The translations under genes and the position numbers were made by a program. The notes below the pieces were generated by a model. That model searched no databases, had not been told where the DNA came from, and saw only the letters and a program-made list of their open reading frames with translations. A stretch of DNA of 64,000 nt. Source: Heloderma charlesbogerti (taxonomy: Eukaryota > Chordata > Lepidosauria > Squamata > Helodermatidae). The stretch lies in NCBI GenBank assembly GCA_026122225.1, contig JANEZZ010001905.1, positions 2,170,001 through 2,234,000 on the forward strand. The letters are read 5' to 3'. Shown here piece by piece: positions 1 to 10,139 of the stretch; the first letter of the stretch is position 1; every line of letters begins with the position of its first letter.

Positions 1-499
1 GGGCAGATGGCCGCCACTGAACCTCTTTAAGATCGCAGAAGGTTTTAGGCAAGCTGAGGTTTGTCTAATTCTAATAAAGAAACTTGTTATTGGGGCAGCC
101 TATGATTCTCTCCAACCTACTCCGATCTACTCAAGCCCATCAATTTCCCCCCAGTGTAGCTTTGGCTTAACCCATTGCTCCTCACACCCAAATGAAATAT
201 AATTCTTGTATATGTGACTGATTCCCCCCTTCGCCCCTTCGCTCTCTTTCTATCTGCTTGTTACCCTTGACTCTCACCATGAGTCTCATGGTCCTCTCTG
301 GATTTTTGTATCTCACATTTGGATTTAGACTGTAATGTCTCTGGAGCAGGGATTGGGGCAAGTAGCATAATGCCAGAGGTGGAACCCTCACATGGCACAA
401 CATCCCTGGTAGCCAGGGATGGATGGATCTGTCAACCTTGTTCTCACCAAAATTGACAGAGTTTTGAGATCAAACTCATTCCATCCCATTTCTACATAA
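1..499. other. intronic stretch without recognised gene
   Basis: AT-rich, no coding signal on either strand beyond chance frames. The part around 240-400 has the style of a decayed LINE 3' end but I cannot place it. Lies within the presumed LPP downstream intron. Confidence 0.4.
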
Positions 500-800
500 T
501 TTTTTGTTTGTTTTTTAAAGAAATCCATGCAGAAATTTGCACGGGTTACTTTATTTTATTTGTACATTTTTTTAACTAATGGACACGTTTGCGTGTGTAC
601 TTTTGAAATGTGCAGTTTTTTTCAAGTACTTGCCATTGCTGTAATGCAGGTTTCTGCATAATTTTCAGAGATGTATGCATTTTGTGCACACGTTTCCCCC
701 AATCAGGACATTGTTTGTGCATGTTCCCCCTTCCCCTCCCCAATGAACTGCATCACCAATCTCAGAAAAGTGCAGCTTTCACCATGCAACTCTGCCTCAG
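500..800 (-). mobile_element. degenerate hAT-like MITE of the TGTGCA-rich family
   Basis: Contains the recurring words of a dispersed family (TTTTGAAATGTGCA, TTTGTGCACACG, TTGTGCATG) that also appears at 7790-8010, 27255-27515, 40170-40440 and 59760-60020. No ends or target duplication could be fixed, so the superfamily assignment rests on its relatives at 27558 and 27992. Confidence 0.4.
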
Positions 801-924
801 CTGACATATTGGTTCAGAAACTCCGCATTTGCTAAATCCGCATAAACAAGTTGATATAACAAATGTCTCACGCACCCTTACTTTCTGGTCAGCCCATCTC
901 GGTAAGGGGACCATTCCTCCTTTC

Positions 925-1345
925 TAGAAATGGGCGAATAAGCAATGCTCGAGATCACTAGGATTCTCCGGACACTGTCTCACCGCCCAGTTCCCATTCC
1001 CATTTGTGATCGGTGCTCACTTTGTGCAAATGGGAACGTTGTGCAACTTGAGCAGCGATCAAATCAGAGATTTGCGTACATCTCCCCTAATTCACGCAAA
1101 TCTGTGCCAATTTCCGCCACAGAGTAAAGTGGAGCTGATTCAGCCTACTGAGGAAATTTGTGTGAATTAGGAAATATGCGCAAATCAAACTGGGAATCGG
1201 GAATGAGATGAACATTCGACAATTTGCGAATATTTTTGGAGGACACGTGCTCACCATCAGAGCTTTGAACTGTGCAAAGTATGGAAGCAAAAACAAAATT
1301 CTCATGCATCTGTACTCCTTTCCTAAACCTGGAAGAATCATAAAA
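925..1345 (+). mobile_element. hAT-like MITE, GGGCGAATAAGC family (copy 1)
   Basis: Begins TAGAAATGGGCGAATAAGC and shares order and wording with 2829-3215 (GGGCGAACAAGC, a cluster of CAAATTT/GCAAAT words, GTGCTCACC, ATTCTCATGCAT) and with 42890-43200, whose start is TAGGGATGGGC. The TAGGG-type start is typical of hAT ends. Right end and target duplication not found. Open frames here are chance. Confidence 0.5.
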
Positions 1346-1596
1346 AGGGACGAGAAAAATGGTCAAGAGTTTGTAGAACTGTGCCTACAAGGAAAGGCTT
1401 TCAAGTTTGGAGAAATCCATGGAGGAGAGGTCCATCAGTGGGTACTGGTCCTGATAGTTAGATGGAATTTTCAGGTTCTGCGTCAGTGTAAATCCACCTC
1501 TGAATAAAAGTTGGTGGTGCCCAAGGAAGGGAGATGGGTTGTTACCTCCAGACCCTGCTTACAGACAGCCCAAGAATATCTGTCTGTCCAATGCTG

Positions 1597-1680
1597 GACA
1601 CAGGATACTAGACTAGATGAACCTCTGGTGCCATCCAATAGGATGGCACCAGAGGTTCATGTAGTCTAGTACCCTGTGCC
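1597..1680. repeat. inverted repeat, 40-bp arms
   Basis: The left arm (1597-1636) and right arm (1641-1680) are reverse complements with about three mismatches around a 4-base loop AATA. The left arm resembles the end of the CR1-type tail repeat found elsewhere in the window (AATGCTGGAC...GACTAGATGAACC), so this may be a fold-back of a CR1 tail. Confidence 0.75.
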
Positions 1681-1739
1681 ATTATGATCAGATGTCCTCC
1701 CCCTTCTGTTGCTCTGGAAAGCTCCATTTATATCCGGGG

Positions 1740-2057
1740 AGTTGAACATCTTTCAGCCTGAGGGCCTAATTGAATTTCGGAGAAGCCCTCAGGGACCACA
1801 TTCCAGTGGTGTGTGAGGCCAAAGGCAAAACAGGGCGAAGCCAAAGGCAGAAGGAGGCAGGGCATGCACAGAAAGAGGCCAGAATATTTTAGATTAAAGC
1901 ACTTTCTCCTAGTAACTAAGCCTCAGGAGAGGCATTGAAGCTTTTTAGAATGAGGAAAACAAAAATGTGTGAAAGCTGGGAAACTACCAAACTTATCGGC
2001 AGTCAAGGGAAAGGGGGCGGAGCTGTCCAGGGGACCCTGAGGGCTAAGACTGAGAAC
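1740..2057 (+). mobile_element. degenerate MITE related to 15346-15586
   Basis: Collinear with the better-preserved element at 15346: shared GAGGGC near the start, GGGACCACATTCC, AGCTGGGAA, GTCAAGGGAAAGGGG and GGACCCTGAGGGC near the end. Superfamily uncertain (hAT-like by analogy with the CAGGGGTG end of its relative). Confidence 0.45.
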
Positions 2058-2094
2058 CCAGGTGGGCTCGATTTGGTGCATGGGCTGAGATTAG

Positions 2095-2560
2095 ATTAAT
2101 ATCGATGATGCTGTGCAAAACAACAAGGTTGTTTCTGTTTGCAAAAGCTGCTTCAGTGTCATTAGAGCGGAATGGAACAGTGCATTGCTGGGCACAAACA
2201 TCTGCTGTGGCCTCCCACGACCTCCCACGCCACCTGAGTGGAGTTTGACTGTCTGAATGGTATATATTTTAACAATTTGTACAGGTGGGAGGAAGAGGTG
2301 GACTGCTTTAAGTCTGGATTGATATATGACACCACACCCTTCTTGACTGATACGTTTAAATGTTTCATGTGGTTTGGAATTAGCTGAAATTCCCCGATGC
2401 ATTTTTCATGCCCATCCATATACAGTTTCAGCTTTAAAAAATCCTCTCTCCACCTCGCTCCATTCATCTGCCTTTACAGCTTCAAAAGGATGTTCGTTCA
2501 TGCATAGTTGCACAGACTATTAAAACGGTCTCTCATTTTACTGCTGTTAATTAGTTTCAG
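2095..2560. other. unique intronic sequence, possible conserved noncoding element
   Basis: No repeat wording that recurs in the window, balanced composition and no coding signal. Stretches such as 2100-2200 look like single-copy DNA. Conservation cannot be judged from one sequence; this is a candidate only. Confidence 0.2.
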
Positions 2561-2828
2561 AACGCCTCTGCTAAAAAGAAAAAAAGGTCAGCCTTCCCTT
2601 CCTACCACAGTGTTTGCATCACCCCACCCCTCCTGTTTCTGACTTTCTAGAGTAAAGTCCCAGGATAGAGAAACAGCCACGTTTATTCTACAAGCTGAAT
2701 TGAAAAGTGAAGTCCTGCTCTCTCAGGACTTAGAAGCTTCCCAGGAGCTGCTCCCCTTTGGAGCCAGAATGCTAGGGTTGATACAATCAAGCAAGACAGT
2801 TCTTCAGTTATCATCTGAGGTCGCCTTT

Positions 2829-3215
2829 TAGGGAGGGGCGAACAAGCAATGTTTGGGCTCACCAAGATTATCTGAACATTAGCTCACTTCTCATTTCTCC
2901 TTGATTTGCGTTTGTTTTGCACAAATGGGAAAATATAAAAAATGAACAGCAATCGAAAGTGAAAGTTTTGCAGGCAATTCCTAAATTTCTGCAAACTTCC
3001 AGTATTGCACAAATTTTCCCCATAGACTAAAGTGTGGGTGATTTAAATTATGTGCATTTTTCAAGTACACATTTTGTGGGCCTGAAGGCAAGTTCAGGAG
3101 TTTGCAAACATTTCTGGAGAAAATGTGCTCCCATTCGCAGTTGTGAACGGGGAATTTTCAAGTGATTTGCAAACTGTAAAGGAATTCTCATACATCCGTA
3201 CTGCCTTCATAACAG
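2829..3215 (+). mobile_element. hAT-like MITE, GGGCGAATAAGC family (copy 2)
   Basis: Starts TAGGGAGGGGCGAACAAGC and runs collinear with 925-1345, including the central GCAAATTT words and the distal TTCTCATACATCCGTAC. Decayed, with no target duplication found. Confidence 0.55.
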
Positions 3216-3580
3216 TTGATTGTGCAGGAGGAGAGTCTTCTCTAACTACTCCTTTCTTCCAGAGCACCAAACAGGAGAAATAATTTTTATAGGGTTCATA
3301 ATTATCATGCAAACTCATTCAAGCTGTAGCTTTGACTTTTTCGCAGGGGGAGGAGGGTGTTAAATGGCAAACAGCCAGATGGAGCATCTATCATTTGAAA
3401 TGCAAAAGGGGGGAACATACCTAGAACCCTCCCCCCCTCCCCCAGAAAGGTCATTCCCAGTCATCCTTCTTTAAAACATACTCAAAAGCACTGGAGTATT
3501 TGTAGATCATGGGAACAACTTCCTATTTTGGAGGTTAATCAGTTGGATTGCCCTCTGGGATGGAACCCTTAGCAGTCTTA

Positions 3581-3711
3581 GGGTGCAATCCTATGTATGT
3601 TTACACAAAAATAAAATAAAACAAAACAGTCCTATAATTCCCAGTTGTCTGGAGGGATGTTGGGCACTGTAGGCCATGTTTTTCTGTCTAAACATGCATA
3701 GGATTGTGCCC
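3581..3711. mobile_element. PIF/Harbinger-type MITE (copy 1)
   Basis: Terminal inverted repeats GGGTGCAATCCTATG and CATAGGATTGTGCCC. Flanked by TTA (3578-3580) and TTG (3712-3714), a 3-bp duplication with one change. Three further copies at 21478, 26516 and 29279 have exact 3-bp duplications TAA, TTC and TTA, which is the PIF/Harbinger habit. Confidence 0.8.
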
Positions 3712-3727
3712 TTGAGGTTCTAAAAAC

Positions 3728-4359
3728 TAGGGCTGTGCACCACTTCAGCTTCGGAGCTGAATCTGAGCCAAAATGGGGTGCTTCAGGCCACTTTGGGCCA
3801 TACCCAAAGCGGTTCGGGATCAGCCTGAAGCAACCTGAGGTGGGTCAGGTTGCTCCAAAGTGCTTTGACATGCTTCAGAACAATCCACCAGCCCCATTGC
3901 CCCTCCATGTGAACCTCTCTCTGTGCTTGGACCATCGGGATGTGTGCTGGCAGCCATCGGCCTCTTTGTGGGAGACGCCATTGTGACTTCTCTATTTCTG
4001 GAAAGCGAATCCTGAGCAAATGGCAGCCATAAAAGCCTGTAATATTGTGTACATGACAGCCATAAGGCTGCCATTTGCACAGGATTCAATTTCTGGAAAT
4101 AGAGGAAGTCGCCAAAATGGCGACTCCCGTGCAAAAGCTGATGGTGTACATCCCGATGGTCCAGGTACACGGCAAGGGGCTTGCACAGAGGGGCAGCAGG
4201 GTGACTGGGCTGGCGGATTGGCAGTGAATTGGGGGGGGGAGCGCACTTTGGCCATCCAAATCCCATTTCCGCCCTGAAGCAGACCAAGGCAAGATGGGCC
4301 CAGCTCAGAAACCCTGAAGCGGCCTCCGAGGTGGGTCAGGGGGTCTCTGCACAGCCCTA
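3728..4359 (+). mobile_element. complete hAT-type MITE with perfect 8-bp target duplication
   Basis: Ends are TAGGGCTGTGCA and TGCACAGCCCTA, exact inverted complements over 12 bases. It is flanked on both sides by CTAAAAAC (3720-3727 and 4360-4367), a perfect 8-bp duplication as made by hAT transposases. The interior (632 bp total) has internal fold-backs such as GTCGCCAAAATGGCGAC and a repeated TTCTGGAAATAGAG-like word in both orientations. Several long minus-strand open frames (up to 180 codons) overlap it but show no known domain and are by-products of its composition. No transposase, so it is non-autonomous. Confidence 0.9.
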
Positions 4360-4782
4360 CTAAAAACATCAGAGACATTTCAAGGGAAGTGAAGAGTTCT
4401 GATAATGCTAGCGAAATGTTGGGGCCAAAAAGTCCTATCCAGAACCTCCAGAAAACACAAACACATGCTGATAGTGAAGCTGTGGTGTTGTGTGGGGTTC
4501 TGGTTGGCCTCCATGGGAACACCATGCTGGACAAGATAGGACTTCAGTCTGATCCATCAGGGCTCTTACGTTTGGCTGAAAAAGACACTCTCCATGTAGT
4601 GGGAAAGCCAGGATTAGAACTATCACCAAGGTTCACCTAAAGCAAAACATTTCAAGGCAAATGTAGAGATTCCTGCTCAGGAAAATCATCTCATGGATTT
4701 CAAGGGAAACCAAAAGTGGTTCAGTAAGACTAGCAACATTTCTCAAGGGGCATTCAGCACACCTTCACTTTATCCCCTCAAA

Positions 4783-4990
4783 GCCAGTGTGATGTAGTGG
4801 TGAGCAAGTCAGACTAGGACTCAGTAGGCCCAGATTCAAACCCAGACAAAACGCTCCTTTGGTGCCCTTGGGCAAGTTATTATCTCACACCCTACTCTAC
4901 CTCACAGGGTTTTTGCTGGAGGGGGGAAGGGCCATGCACAGTTGTTGAGCTCGCAGGAGAAAAGTAATAAATGTAATAAAACAAATAATG
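4783..4990 (+). mobile_element. MIR-like tRNA-derived SINE (sense)
   Basis: Head with A-box-like GATGTAGTGGTGAGCAAG and B-box-like AGATTCAAACCC, followed by CCTTGGGCAAGTTA and CTACCTCACAGGG, the usual order of MIR/CORE-type SINEs. The same element lies antisense at 53690-53912. Confidence 0.75.
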
Positions 4991-5329
4991 ACCAATAATT
5001 CTCCTTTTTCAGCATTGCAACCATGAGAATGACAGCTTCTTTGCTTAACGGATGCCACAGATTTTGAGGCAAAGCGATGTAGGCATCCCAGAGGTTTAGG
5101 TGAAGAACAGCCTAAGAAAGAAGGCAAGAGCTAAAGGGGCTTCTGAGAACTGGGGCATGCAACCGGTTCTGGTCCAAGCACAGAATGGAGAGCAGGATGT
5201 TGACTGTCTCATGATGAGCAGAGTAGCATCTGCACATAGGCAGGCCCTTCAGGGCAAAGCCCTCTTCGTGAGTTTTGTTTCCTCCTCTTCTGTTCTCACC
5301 GAAAGCCTGGTGTAGAATATTGGCAAATA

Positions 5330-5486
5330 GACTGAGCTGCCAATCAGGAAGCCCCCAGTTCGAATCTCGCCTCTGCCATGAACTTGCTCCATGAAGATGC
5401 CCTGACTTGGATTCCTGCATTGAGCAGGGGGTTGGACTCGGTGGCCTTGTAGGCCCCTTCCAACCCTACCATTCTATGATTCTATG
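5330..5486 (+). mobile_element. tRNA-like SINE with a CR1 3' tail
   Basis: 5' part contains a B-box-like AGTTCGAATCTC. From about 5396 the sequence is the CR1 3' tail seen at 14470-14568 and 60095-60183 (TGACTTGGATTCCTGCATTG, then CCTTGTAGGCCCCTTCC, ending ATTCTATGATTCTATGA). A tRNA-like head joined to a LINE tail is the standard design of a SINE mobilised by that LINE. The A-box is not clear, so the head assignment is tentative. Confidence 0.6.
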
Positions 5487-5487
5487 A

Positions 5488-5665
5488 ATTTGCTGGATGC
5501 CCATAGGCAAGCTGCTTTCTTTAAGCCTCCCTCCCTCCCGCCCCCATCTGCATCTGCAATAAGGGGATGATAATACTGATCTACCTTACAGGGCTGTTAT
5601 AAAAATTACAGCTAGTGATGCATGTGAAGCACTTTTGAACACTTGGAAGAGCTAAACCAGTGCTG
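5488..5665 (+). mobile_element. MIR SINE fragment
   Basis: Diagnostic MIR wording: GGCAAGCTGCTTTCTTTAAGCC, AAGGGGATGATAATACTGA, CTACCTTACAGGGCTGTT, then GATGCATGTGAAGCACTTTTG. The head is missing or replaced by the adjacent SINE. Confidence 0.75.
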
Positions 5666-5904
5666 AGCTAAACTGAATCCCAGTTGTTTAGGGGTCACTT
5701 GCACTTATACAGCGGTAAAGAAAAGACACGCAGAGGCGCTGTTTCCCTTATCAGTACTTCATGTATCCCATCGAGGCAGAATACACAGGAGTGGTGCTAT
5801 GTTCTCCATTTCTGGGTGGATGTAACTTCATGTTATCAAATGTACTACTGTATTCTTGGTCTTGTAGTCATGAGAATGGGCCCTAGCTGTGGGTCTTGGA
5901 TTGA

Positions 5905-6223
5905 CAGAGCCCTAGAACAGCATGTGCCTGCTCGGACCCATAGACCATCTTCGGAGATCCTCCCCCCGGTGCCCCCACCAAAGGAAGCTAGGCGGGTGGC
6001 TACAAGGGAGAGGGCCTCCTCACTGGTGACACCCCATTTATGGAATAAACTCCCCAAAGGGATTCGCCTGATAACCTACACTGTTATCTTTCGGTGCCAG
6101 GCAAAGACCTTTCTTTTCTCCCAAGCATTTTAGAGACCATGTTCCAGATTTTTATGGATGTTTTATCAATTCCTGTGCTGTTTGTTCTTTTTGATCGATA
6201 TATATATATATATATATTCTATA
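5905..6223 (+). mobile_element. L2-type LINE 3' end
   Basis: Carries the end of L2-type ORF2 in decayed form (CACCCCATTTATGGAATAAAC as the W-N-x-L-P segment, then TTCGGTGCCAGGCAAAGACC for the FRxxLKTF-like end) and a T-rich 3' UTR. The last part is a TA repeat into which a BovB tail was inserted at 6224. Confidence 0.65.
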
Positions 6224-6299
6224 GGACAGGAAGGCCTGGCGTGCCATGGTCCATGGGGTCACGAAGAGTCGGACACGACTTAACGACTGAACAACAACA
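6224..6299 (+). mobile_element. severely 5'-truncated BovB LINE tail
   Basis: Only the last 76 bases of BovB remain, from GGACAGGAAGGCCTGGCGTG through GAGTCGGACACGACT to the ACAACAACA tail. It is flanked by TATATTCTATA on both sides (6213-6223 and 6300-6310), an 11-bp target duplication as expected from target-primed reverse transcription. Confidence 0.9.
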
Positions 6300-6850
6300 T
6301 ATATTCTATATTTTCCTACAATTTCTGTATTTTCCATCCCTGGGTATGTTAAGTGTCAGGTTGGGTAAGCAGCTGGCTGGATGTGGATTAAATTCTTGAG
6401 ACAGGAGGACTGACTGGATGCTCCCTTAAGTTAAGTTCCAGATGTCTAAAAGTCTTGGACACCAAAGGATGTCCAGCACCTTCACACATGGCCTGTGAAC
6501 TTCTCAGATTTATCTGCCTGACCTCTGTTGGAAGCAGGGCAAGATGATCAGGTAAGGCATTCAAGATAGGTTCTAAATCCAGTGTTTTTTCTGCACATAA
6601 AAGAAATGAAATCTAGGAAGCACTTTAAATATTAAAATGTGCTCTAGAAACATGTTTCATCATCATCACTATTATTATTATCTGTTAAGAAGAAATAAAG
6701 TGGTCGTTTGGCAGCAAGCTAGCAGGGCAAATGGGGTAGAAAACTTCAGTTTAAAAGAAGAGAATACAACAGAACTGTTTCATCATGAATTAGTAATATA
6801 TTAGCAACAACAATTCAGTCAAGGCTGAAATGCAGTTGCCATGGGGATAT

Positions 6851-6854
<4 letters not shown>

Positions 6855-6892
<38 letters not shown>
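6855..6892. repeat. (TG)n microsatellite
   Basis: 19 uninterrupted TG units. A further short TGTGTG block lies at about 7014-7027. Confidence 0.95.
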
Positions 6893-6896
<4 letters not shown>

Positions 6897-7189
6897 GCTC
6901 AAGGGGTCATGATTAAAACAGTGCTAACATTTCTTCACCATCTAAAGTTGGGTTAATTTTAACATCACCCCCGCCCCAGGCGACAATACGAATTATTGCT
7001 GAGCCGAAAGTGTATGTGTGTGTGTGTGGGAGAGAGTTTATTTCAGCCCCCCCCCCCATCCTGGGCAAGTTTTCTCTGTTTGATCTTAAATGAGATGAAG
7101 GTTTTGGTCTATTCAAAGCGGCTTCCTCGGCCCTCTGTGACATCAGTACATAGACAAATCTAACTGGCTGCATAGTGTTCTGATGTCAT

Positions 7190-7640
7190 CTTCGCTTCCG
7201 GGCCCAATGCAAGGTGCTCGTACCTTTAAGGCTCGAAATGGCTTGGGACCCAAACAGTTCAAAGAGTGCATTTTCCCATACCAGCCTGCCCATGTCTTAA
7301 GATCGTGCACTGAGGTCCTACTCCAAGTGCTCTCCTTATCGGACGTGCCCTAGGCAATCACAAAGGGCAGGACTTCCTTCATAGTGCTGCCCTGGGCTTG
7401 GAGTACCCTCCGTAGAGAGGTACACCTGGCACCTACATTTACAATCTTGTCAGTGCCAGGTGAAATTGCACACTTTAATGCGTGCAGCCTCTCAGGCTGC
7501 CTTTGAAATTGCAATTGCAAATGTCGTTTATTGCAGCTGTTGGGTGTTCATTTTCTAGTGCTGTGTTAGGTTTTTAATTGTTTATATTGTACACCTCTCT
7601 GGAATCTCCTGTGATGAAGGGTGGTGTAGAAATATTATAA
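7190..7640 (+). mobile_element. L2-type LINE 3' end (decayed)
   Basis: Order of L2 3' segments: a decayed FRAQCKVL-like segment (GGGCCCAATGCAAGGTGC), GGCTTGGGACC, GGAGTACCCTCCGTAGAGAGG (the front of the L2 VPS-like end), then GTTTATATTGTACACC and GATGAAGGGTGGTGTAGAAAT. Reading frame broken. Confidence 0.6.
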
Positions 7641-7789
7641 ACAATATTATAAACACCATTTCTAGCTTGTTTACAGGTAACAATGACCATTGCCAAAATC
7701 TTATAACCTACTGGAAGGTTGTCGTACGTAAATACTGTGGGACTTCTGCCACAGAGCCCTGGTCGAAGTCTGTTCAATTCTGAGCTTGC

Positions 7790-8010
7790 AATGTGATTCA
7801 TGGACGCCCCACCCCACCCCCGGCGAAAAAAAGGCATTGAAAAATATGCACAAATATGCTTTCATCAATGGGAGAAGAATGTGTACATTTCAAAGATGCA
7901 CAACTGATGCGTACATTTGGAAAAATATGCACAAAAATACACATGGATTTCATGCAAAAAGAAAAAAAAAGTTCACAATCTGATCTGGACTCCAGTTGGA
8001 ACAAGCTTTG
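7790..8010 (+). mobile_element. hAT-like MITE of the TGTGCA family
   Basis: Collinear with 40175-40430: GTGATTC, ATCAATGGGAGAAGAATG, TTTCAAAGATGCACAACTGATG, then TTCACAATCTGAT. The ends are eroded. Confidence 0.55.
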
Positions 8011-8767
8011 AGATTCAGAGAACTTGGGCTCAGAGGCAGACAACACCCATCTTTTAGATCCTCCCCACCAATTCACCCACAGAGAATTTCAAATGCATCC
8101 AAACCAACATGCGAAGGTCTGCATTGGTTCCGCCCCCAGGCCCCCTTTCCAGGGAGTAGACATTGTAAAGACCTGAGCTCTTGAGGTTGCCACAGCAGTG
8201 CTGTTCCCCTCTTCTGTTCTTTTCCAGCCAATCAACCATGTTTCACAGTGCGGACAGGTCAGTCACCCAAGGACCATGGCCACCCACCTGCCTGGCGGCC
8301 CTCTCCAGAACAGGCAAGGAAATGAGAGGGCATGTGTCGGTCTCCATAGGAACAAGGGCCTAATCAGAGAAGGCGGTGAAGGCCCCGCTTCCGAGACAAT
8401 GGCATCTTTGGGCTTAATTGTAGCCCTTTCCCCGCCAAAAGAGATGGAGAGAGATGTCAGGACCAGCGGAGGATGGTCTGTAAATCACTGCCTGATTAAG
8501 CGTTCTGCCCACACGGCCGGAGTAAGCAGAAGTTAAAAACAAGAGCTTGGAACTGGGTGACTCTCCTGAGGGGGGAAAAGGGATTTGTACAAATGGGAAA
8601 AGACAGGACAAAGTTTTACAAAACAAGCACAGGAGGCCAGGACAGAGGACTCGAGTTCAGATTCAAGGCAAAGGAGATGCACAAGTGGCAAGTCCCAAAG
8701 CCTCGCACAGAAGGTTGAGGGTGCTGGGGGGGGGGACCACATCTGCTCGGTGGTGGTCCTGTGGGCT

Positions 8768-9297
8768 TGTCAAGGGCTCCTTGGAGGCCTCTCTCAGTCT
8801 AATCCAGTAGCCAAGTCCAGACACAGACAAAGGAATTTCTTTCAAAGCTTTATTCTTCTTTTACAACTTTACAACTCTACCAATTGCAACTAGATCTGAG
8901 CAGCACAATACCTATGCCCTAAGTTGGAACAGTTGGTCCCCGTTTGAAAGGGAATTACTGGCAGACCCCTGAACTTAAGGACTAGGGAGAGTCCCTCCCC
9001 TTTTCCCTTGGATCCTCTGGGCGCAGCCATTGTTTGCGCGCCAACCGGGCACTACGCCTCCTTTCCGCACCCTCCATCTGGCACCGCTCTCTGCGTCTGC
9101 GTCGCGCATCCACCAAGTCTGCTATCTGTGCTTGGTCACTCCCTGGACTGCTAACTAAACTAGGAATGCTGGTGGGAGGAATCTCCGTCAGCTGTGGGCC
9201 CTGGGAAAGAGGAGCGCGCTCCTCTCCCAGGAGCGAGTGCTCTTCCTCAGAATCAGAACTACTCTGGGATTCTATGGGCTCAGTGTCCACCCTGACA
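8768..9297 (-). mobile_element. solo LTR with 5-bp target duplication (copy 1)
   Basis: On the minus strand it starts TGTCAGGGTGGACAC and ends CCTTGACA. GGGCT stands on both sides (8763-8767 and 9298-9302), a perfect 5-bp duplication. A polyadenylation-like AATAAAGC lies near the 3' part (complement of 8849-8856). No gag/pol adjoins, so it is a solo LTR left by recombination. An open frame enters from outside at the LTR start and runs to a stop at 8982 (about 105 codons inside the LTR): an acidic cluster SSSDSEEE, then RRRRRERCQMEG and ARLARKQ. The same motifs and the same final SP-stop occur in sibling LTRs, so it looks like remnant coding sequence. Confidence 0.88.
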
Positions 9298-9680
9298 GGG
9301 CTCAGGCTGCCCTGGACAAGGTTGGGGAGGAGGGAAGACAAGACAAACTACCTTACAGGGGGTCATTCCACATGTCCATTTAGCACAGTACTCCCCCAAC
9401 ATGCTGGCTGGGGATGATGGGATTTGCAGTCCAACACAGCTGGAGGGTGCCTGGCTGGGAGCAGCTGCTTGCGGGCTTCCCACTGGAACACATGGCAGCC
9501 AGTGTGAGAACCACAATGCTGAACTAGATGGATCTTTGGTCCGATCCAGTGCAGCTTTCCTTACATTCCTCTGATCATTAGGATCTAATGATGGACTGTG
9601 CAGGGACCCAGCAGGACAGGCTGTTGCTCTGCGGAGGCCCTCCCAGACTTGAGATATGTGCATCCCTTGTGTCATACCAC

Positions 9681-9851
9681 CAGTGGAGGCTGGTGCGCCG
9701 ATGCCAGTGGGGCGGTTAATCCGCTTTGGGGTTCAGTCAGAACCAGCCAGAACTCTAAAGGAGCTATGCTCCTTTAGAGTTCTGGCTGGTTCTGACTGAA
9801 CCCCGGAGCGGATTCACCGCCCCACTGGCATCAGCGCACCAGCCTCCACTG
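9681..9851. mobile_element. near-perfect palindromic MITE, 171 bp
   Basis: Starts CAGTGGAGGCTGGTGCGC and ends with its complement. Arms of about 80 bp are nearly identical, centred on GGAGCTATGCTCC. Flanks CATACCAC and CACAGCAC agree at 6 of 8 bases, consistent with an old 8-bp duplication. A fragment of the same family is at about 15201-15325. Confidence 0.8.
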
Positions 9852-10080
9852 CACAGCACCACAGGAAAAAGCACACAGAGCATCTCGAATGGTGTCATGC
9901 CACATGTTCAGCTACTAGTCACCTAGGGGTACACCATAAATTCACTGGATTTATTTGTTGTTATATGAATGCCGTTCTTCCAAGGAGCAAACAAGCCTTT
10001 CACCTCCTCCGTCTCTCAAATAAGAACACCAACAGCCTTAGGGGGTTGTTGTGATGACAAAATGCCTATAATACACTTCA

Positions 10081-10105
10081 TGCACACACACACACGCACA
10101 CACAT

Positions 10106-10137
<32 letters not shown>
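10081..10137. repeat. (AC)n / (TA)n microsatellite
   Basis: Interrupted ACACAC with CG variants, followed by TATATATATATA. Confidence 0.9.
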
Positions 10138-10138
<1 letters not shown>

Positions 10139-10139
10139 G

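Noticed and set aside
3992..4534. 180-codon minus-strand open frame
   Set aside because: Lies mostly in a hAT MITE with exact ends; no domain, overlapped by other long frames in both directions.
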